DNA of 64,000 nucleotides. It comes from Amycolatopsis sp. NBC_01488 (GTDB taxonomy: Bacteria > Actinomycetota > Actinomycetes > Mycobacteriales > Pseudonocardiaceae). A model generated the notes under the pieces. That model was given only the letters and a program-made list of their open reading frames with translations. It did not search any database and was not told where the DNA came from. This document shows, piece after piece, positions 60,461-64,000 of this stretch. The position numbers and the translations under genes were made by a program. Position 1 is the stretch's first letter; each line of letters opens with the position of its first letter. The DNA is taken from NCBI RefSeq assembly GCF_036227105.1, contig NZ_CP109434.1, positions 8,032,501 to 8,096,500 of the forward strand, written 5' to 3'.

Positions 60461-63108
60461 TCGGCCTGTGGCTGGGCGGCCTGCTGCGCCGGCGCGCGGG
60501 CCGCCTGCTGGCCACCGCCCCCGGTATCGCGCTCGCGGTCGCGCTGATCGCCGCCCTGGGCTCGTTCCTCGCCTCGTCCCAAGCCACGATGACCGCCCGC
60601 GCGCTGCGGTCGGTCGCCGTCGACTGGCAGGTCGAGGTCCAGCCGGGCGGCGACGCCGGGGCCGTGCTGAACCGGCTGGAGAGCCTGCCGGGCACCGCGG
60701 CCGTCCGCACCGTCCACTTCGGACGCACCAGCGGGCTGCTCGCCACCACCGGCGGCACCACCCAGACCACCGGCCCCGGCGTCGTCCTGGGGATTCCGCC
60801 CGGCTACGCGGCCGCCTTCCCGGACCAGATCCGGCAGCTCAGCGGCTCCCCCGACGGCGTGCTCATCGCCCAGCAGACCGCGGCCAACCTGCACGTCCAG
60901 CCCGGCGACCAGGTCACGATCGGCCTGCCGGGCGGCACCACGCCGCAGCCGGTCACCGTCGCCGGTGTCGTCGACCTGCCGCAGGCCGACTCGCTCTTCC
61001 AGAAGGTCGGCGCGCCCGCGCAGACGCAGCCGTCCGCACCGCCGGACAATGTCCTCCTCCTGCCCGAAGCCACCTTCGCGGCAGTGACGAGCCGCAGCGC
61101 CCCGGCGCCGGTCACCCAGTTCCACGTCGCCCGGGACGCACCCGCGTCCCCGGACCCCGCCACCGCGTACCAGGGCGAGATCGCCGCCGCACACAACTTC
61201 GAAGCCCAGGTTGCCGGAGCGGCACTGGTCGGCAACAACGTCGGCGCCGCCCTCGACGCCGCACGCAGCGACGCCGCCTACGCGCAGATGCTGTTCCTGT
61301 TCCTCGGTCTTCCCGGCGTCGTCCTCGCCGCGCTGCTGACCAGTGCGCTCGTCGAAGCCGGCGGAGACCGGCGACGCGCCGAGCAGGCCCTTCTGCGCAC
61401 CCGCGGGCACACACCGCGGACGGTCGCCGCCATCGCGGTCACCGAAGCCGCGTTCGTCGCGGTGCTCGGCGGAGCCGCCGGGCTGGCCGTCGCCGCGCTG
61501 GCCGGGCAGCTCGCCTTCGGTCCGGCGCCGGAAGGACAGACCGCCGCGGCCACGGATTCGTGGTACGCGATCGCCTTCGCCGCCGGACTGCTGATCACCA
61601 CTCTCGCCGTGCTGGTCCCCGCCGTCACCGGCCTGCGAGGGCGGACGGTTTCCCAGGCCCGGCAGGTGATCGGCGCCCCACGCTCGCCGTGGTGGGCCAA
61701 GGCGGGCATCGACGTTCTGCTCATCGCGGCCGCGCTGGTCGTGTTCTGGGCGTCCGGCAGCAACGACTACTCGCTCGTGCTGGCCCCGGAAGGCGTGCCG
61801 ACCATCTCGGTGTCCTACTGGGCCTTCCTGGGCCCGGCGCTGCTGTGGCTCGGGGCGGCAGCCCTGCTGTGGCGGCTCACCACGATCGTGCTCCGGCACG
61901 GTCGAACCCCGCTGCGCCGGATTTTGCGGCCCCTGTCCGGCCGGCTGGCGGGGCCCGGTGCGGCCGGGATCTCCCGGCAACGCCGGCCGCTCGCCCGCGC
62001 GATCGTGCTCCTCGCGCTGGCGTTGTCGTTCGCCGCGTCGACTGCGGTCTTCAACAGCACCTACCAGCAACAGGCCGAGGCCGACGCGCAGCTGACCAAC
62101 GGCGCCGACGTCGCCGTCACCGAACCGCCCGCCGCCCAGGTCTCCCCCGCCGCCGGGGACCAGCTGCGGAGCGTCCCCGGCGTGTGGCACGTCGAGCCCG
62201 TCCAGCACCGGTTCGCCTACGTCGGCGCCGACCTGCAGGACCTCTACGGCGTCCGCCCCGGCAGCATCCGGGACGTCACCGCCTTGCCGGACACCTACTT
62301 CCAGGGCGGCAGCGCCGCGGACCTGATGGCGACCGTCGCACGGCAGCCCGACGCGATCCTCGTCAGCGCCGAAACGGTCAAGGACTTCCAGCTCAACCCC
62401 GGCGACCTGATCAACCTCCGCGTCCAGGACGCCCGGACCAAGGCCCTGCGGACCGTGCCGTTCCACTACAGCGGAATCGTCAAGGAGTTCCCCACCGCAC
62501 CCAAGGACAGCTTCTTCGTGGCCAACGCCGCCTATCTCGCGCAGACCACGGGCTCCGACGCCGTCGGCGCGTTCCTGGTCGACACCGGAGGCAGCAACCA
62601 GGCAGGAGTGGCCGACGCCGTGCGGGCCCGGCTCGGCACCACCGCGACCGTCACGGACATCACGCAGACCCGCGCGCACGTGGGTTCCAGCCTGACCTCG
62701 GTCAACCTGTCCGGGCTCACCCGCTTGGAACTGGCGTTCGCGGTGCTGATCGCCGCCGGCGCCGGCGGGATCGTGCTCGCGGTCGGGCTGGCCGAACGAC
62801 GCCGTGGTCTCGCGATCATGGCGGTGCTCGGCGCCGGACGCCGGCACCTGCGCGGGCTCGTCCTCGGGGAGGGACTCGTACTGATCGCCGGCGGCCTGCT
62901 CGGCGGCGGGCTCATCGCGTGGGGCGTCTCGCAGATGCTCGTCAAGGTCTTGACCGGCGTGTTCGACCCACCGCCGTCGTCGATCGCCGTGCCGTGGACC
63001 TACCTCGTGGTGACCGCCGCCGCGGTGGTCGCCGCCGTGGTCCTCGCCGCCGTGACCAGTGCCCGCGCCTCCACCCGGCCCGCCGTGGAGGAACTGCGTG
63101 ACCTGTGA
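60457..63108 (+). CDS. Large FtsX-type ABC permease with two FtsX domains
   Basis: 883 residues from GTG 60457, overlapping the second ATPase by 4 bases. One N-terminal helix (RLLATAPGIALAVALIAALG), a large exposed domain (about 45-260), an FtsX block of helices (about 270-400), further helices, a second exposed domain (about 530-740) and a last FtsX block (about 750-883, LAVGLAERRRGLAIMAVLGA). This is the layout of MacB/LolCE-like mechanotransmission permeases that move lipoproteins, lipids or peptides. The neighbouring lipoprotein and PAP2 phosphatase point to an envelope lipid or lipoprotein substrate (inference). Confidence 0.9.
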   Translation: MIGLWLGGLLRRRAGRLLATAPGIALAVALIAALGSFLASSQATMTARALRSVAVDWQVEVQPGGDAGAVLNRLESLPGTAAVRTVHFGRTSGLLATTGGTTQTTGPGVVLGIPPGYAAAFPDQIRQLSGSPDGVLIAQQTAANLHVQPGDQVTIGLPGGTTPQPVTVAGVVDLPQADSLFQKVGAPAQTQPSAPPDNVLLLPEATFAAVTSRSAPAPVTQFHVARDAPASPDPATAYQGEIAAAHNFEAQVAGAALVGNNVGAALDAARSDAAYAQMLFLFLGLPGVVLAALLTSALVEAGGDRRRAEQALLRTRGHTPRTVAAIAVTEAAFVAVLGGAAGLAVAALAGQLAFGPAPEGQTAAATDSWYAIAFAAGLLITTLAVLVPAVTGLRGRTVSQARQVIGAPRSPWWAKAGIDVLLIAAALVVFWASGSNDYSLVLAPEGVPTISVSYWAFLGPALLWLGAAALLWRLTTIVLRHGRTPLRRILRPLSGRLAGPGAAGISRQRRPLARAIVLLALALSFAASTAVFNSTYQQQAEADAQLTNGADVAVTEPPAAQVSPAAGDQLRSVPGVWHVEPVQHRFAYVGADLQDLYGVRPGSIRDVTALPDTYFQGGSAADLMATVARQPDAILVSAETVKDFQLNPGDLINLRVQDARTKALRTVPFHYSGIVKEFPTAPKDSFFVANAAYLAQTTGSDAVGAFLVDTGGSNQAGVADAVRARLGTTATVTDITQTRAHVGSSLTSVNLSGLTRLELAFAVLIAAGAGGIVLAVGLAERRRGLAIMAVLGAGRRHLRGLVLGEGLVLIAGGLLGGGLIAWGVSQMLVKVLTGVFDPPPSSIAVPWTYLVVTAAAVVAAVVLAAVTSARASTRPAVEELRDL

Positions 63109-63233
63109 TCACCCGTTCGTGACCCCGGACTTTGCCATTCGCTCACTTCGCATTGGCGGGGTGTGAACCCGGATCTCGTTACGGTGCGCCAAGTCGCACA
63201 CCGTCCCCGCGAGTCAACCGAGATTGCGAGCCC

Positions 63234-64000
63234 ATGACCTCAGTACGAACTCCCTTGCCCAGCCGCACATTGCTGAACAAGGTGCCGGAAGTCACGCTCT
63301 ACTTCTGGCTCATCAAGGTGCTGTGCACGACCGTCGGGGAGACGGCGGCCGACTTCCTCAACGTCGACCTGGGCTTCGGGCTGACCGGGGTGTCCGTCGT
63401 CACCGGGGTGCTCTTGGCTGTCGTGCTGGTATTCCAGTTCCGCGCGACCCGCTACGTCCCCGGGTTGTACTGGCTCACCGTCGCGATCGTGAGCGTGTTC
63501 GGCACCCTGGTCACCGACAACCTCACCGACAACGCGGGGCTGCCGCTGGAAGCGAGCACGATCGTGTTCGGTGTCCTGCTGGCCGTGACCTTTGCCGTCT
63601 GGTATGCGTCCGAGAAGACGCTGTCCATCCATTCGATCGTCACCCGCCGGCGCGAAACGTTCTACTGGCTGGCGATCCTGTTCACCTTCGCCCTCGGCAC
63701 CGCCACCGGTGACCTCATGGCCGAAGTGCTCGGACTCGGCTACCTCGTCACCGGCGCGATCGTCGTGGCCCTGGTCGCCGTCACCGCGATCGCCTGGCGG
63801 CTCGGCCTGCACCCGGTCCTCGCCTTCTGGTTCATCTACGTCCTCACCCGGCCCCTCGGCGCCTCACTCGGTGACTACCTCTCCCAGCCGTCGAGCCAGG
63901 GCGGACTGGGCCTGGGCGCGACGGTGACCAGCCTGATCTTCGTCGCGGCGATCATCGGCACCGTCGTGTACCTGTCCGCCACGAAGGCCGACGTCATCCC
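63234..64000 (+). CDS. Four-repeat membrane protein, paralogue of 4204-4962 (runs off the right edge)
   Basis: At least 255 residues from ATG 63234, open to the end of the window. Eight membrane segments arranged in four repeats with the motifs TTVGETAADFL, FGTLVTDNL, FALGTATGDLM and TRPLGASLGDYL, in the same order as the protein at 4204. The final repeat (YVLTRPLGASLGDY) is the best conserved between the two. COG4705-like, function unknown. The C-terminus is near, judging from the paralogue's length. Confidence 0.8.
   Translation, partial: MTSVRTPLPSRTLLNKVPEVTLYFWLIKVLCTTVGETAADFLNVDLGFGLTGVSVVTGVLLAVVLVFQFRATRYVPGLYWLTVAIVSVFGTLVTDNLTDNAGLPLEASTIVFGVLLAVTFAVWYASEKTLSIHSIVTRRRETFYWLAILFTFALGTATGDLMAEVLGLGYLVTGAIVVALVAVTAIAWRLGLHPVLAFWFIYVLTRPLGASLGDYLSQPSSQGGLGLGATVTSLIFVAAIIGTVVYLSATKADVI

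Noticed and set aside
59752..62847. 1031-codon minus-strand frame opposite the ABC operon
   Set aside because: Gly/Arg/Asp-rich shadow without recognisable domains; the plus strand is clearly coding.
63185..63215. Possible hairpin ACGGTGCG/CGCACACCGT before the last gene
   Set aside because: The arms differ by a two-base insertion, and the element is not clearly placed as terminator or operator.
1..64000. Search for tRNA, rRNA, CRISPR arrays and phage genes
   Set aside because: No tRNA-like cloverleaf, rRNA segment, regularly spaced repeats or phage structural genes were noticed on either strand; this was a reading by eye and not a covariance scan.

Overview
The window is high-GC DNA from a filamentous-type actinomycete. 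Codon use, GTG/TTG starts, SARP and LysR/LacI/AraC regulators, FtsX-type exporters, a Rv1733c-like membrane protein and an AfsR-type fragment fit the Pseudonocardiaceae, most likely Amycolatopsis or a relative. That placement is an inference from gene content, not a search result. I see no tRNA, rRNA, CRISPR array or replication origin.

Layout. Bases 1-10480 are a rearranged accessory stretch: a secreted Ig-domain protein, a dispersed repeat, a wrecked OmpR response regulator, a ZIP metal transporter behind two DtxR-like boxes, a four-repeat membrane protein, and an intact ABC exporter plus NarL-type two-component cassette flanked by debris of a second such cassette. Bases 10483-14193 carry a secreted sialidase-fold protein and an AI-2E-type permease. 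Bases 14208-17669 are a gene graveyard: an IS5-family remnant and at least four truncated or frameshifted genes. Bases 17699-22035 hold a SARP regulator, a FabD-like acyltransferase without visible partners, and a divergent MFS exporter. A group II intron with its reverse transcriptase lies at 22531-24932.

Metabolic core. Bases 25186-27161 are a quinone reductase divergent from an AraC regulator. Bases 27493-30273 are a three-dehydrogenase operon of the hydroxyacid/ketogluconate type, followed upstream by a LysR gene. Divergent from LysR, 31468-37995 encodes PxpABC-like lactamase subunits, an MHS symporter, an SDR, an aminotransferase and an RraA/HMG-aldolase-like protein. Together they look like a complete route from a substituted 5-oxoproline-like lactam to pyruvate-level products. 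Bases 38575-50226 are a seven-gene carbohydrate locus (secreted clan-A glycosidase, LacI, solute-binding lipoprotein, two permeases, GH31, GH127) on the minus strand, probably one LacI-controlled operon.

Right end. The repeat seen at 1779 recurs at 50571, again followed by a minus-strand OmpR response regulator (here intact) divergent from its histidine kinase. Next come cell-envelope genes: a phosphodiester glycosidase, a DedA protein, a Rv1733c-like protein and a repetitive secreted protein with a double-psi-barrel-like end. A coupled PAP2-lipoprotein-ATPase-ATPase-FtsX operon follows, and the window ends inside a paralogue of the four-repeat membrane protein at 4204-4962. Most pseudogenes were recognised by reading the broken frames; intact genes were called from motifs, start context and overlaps.
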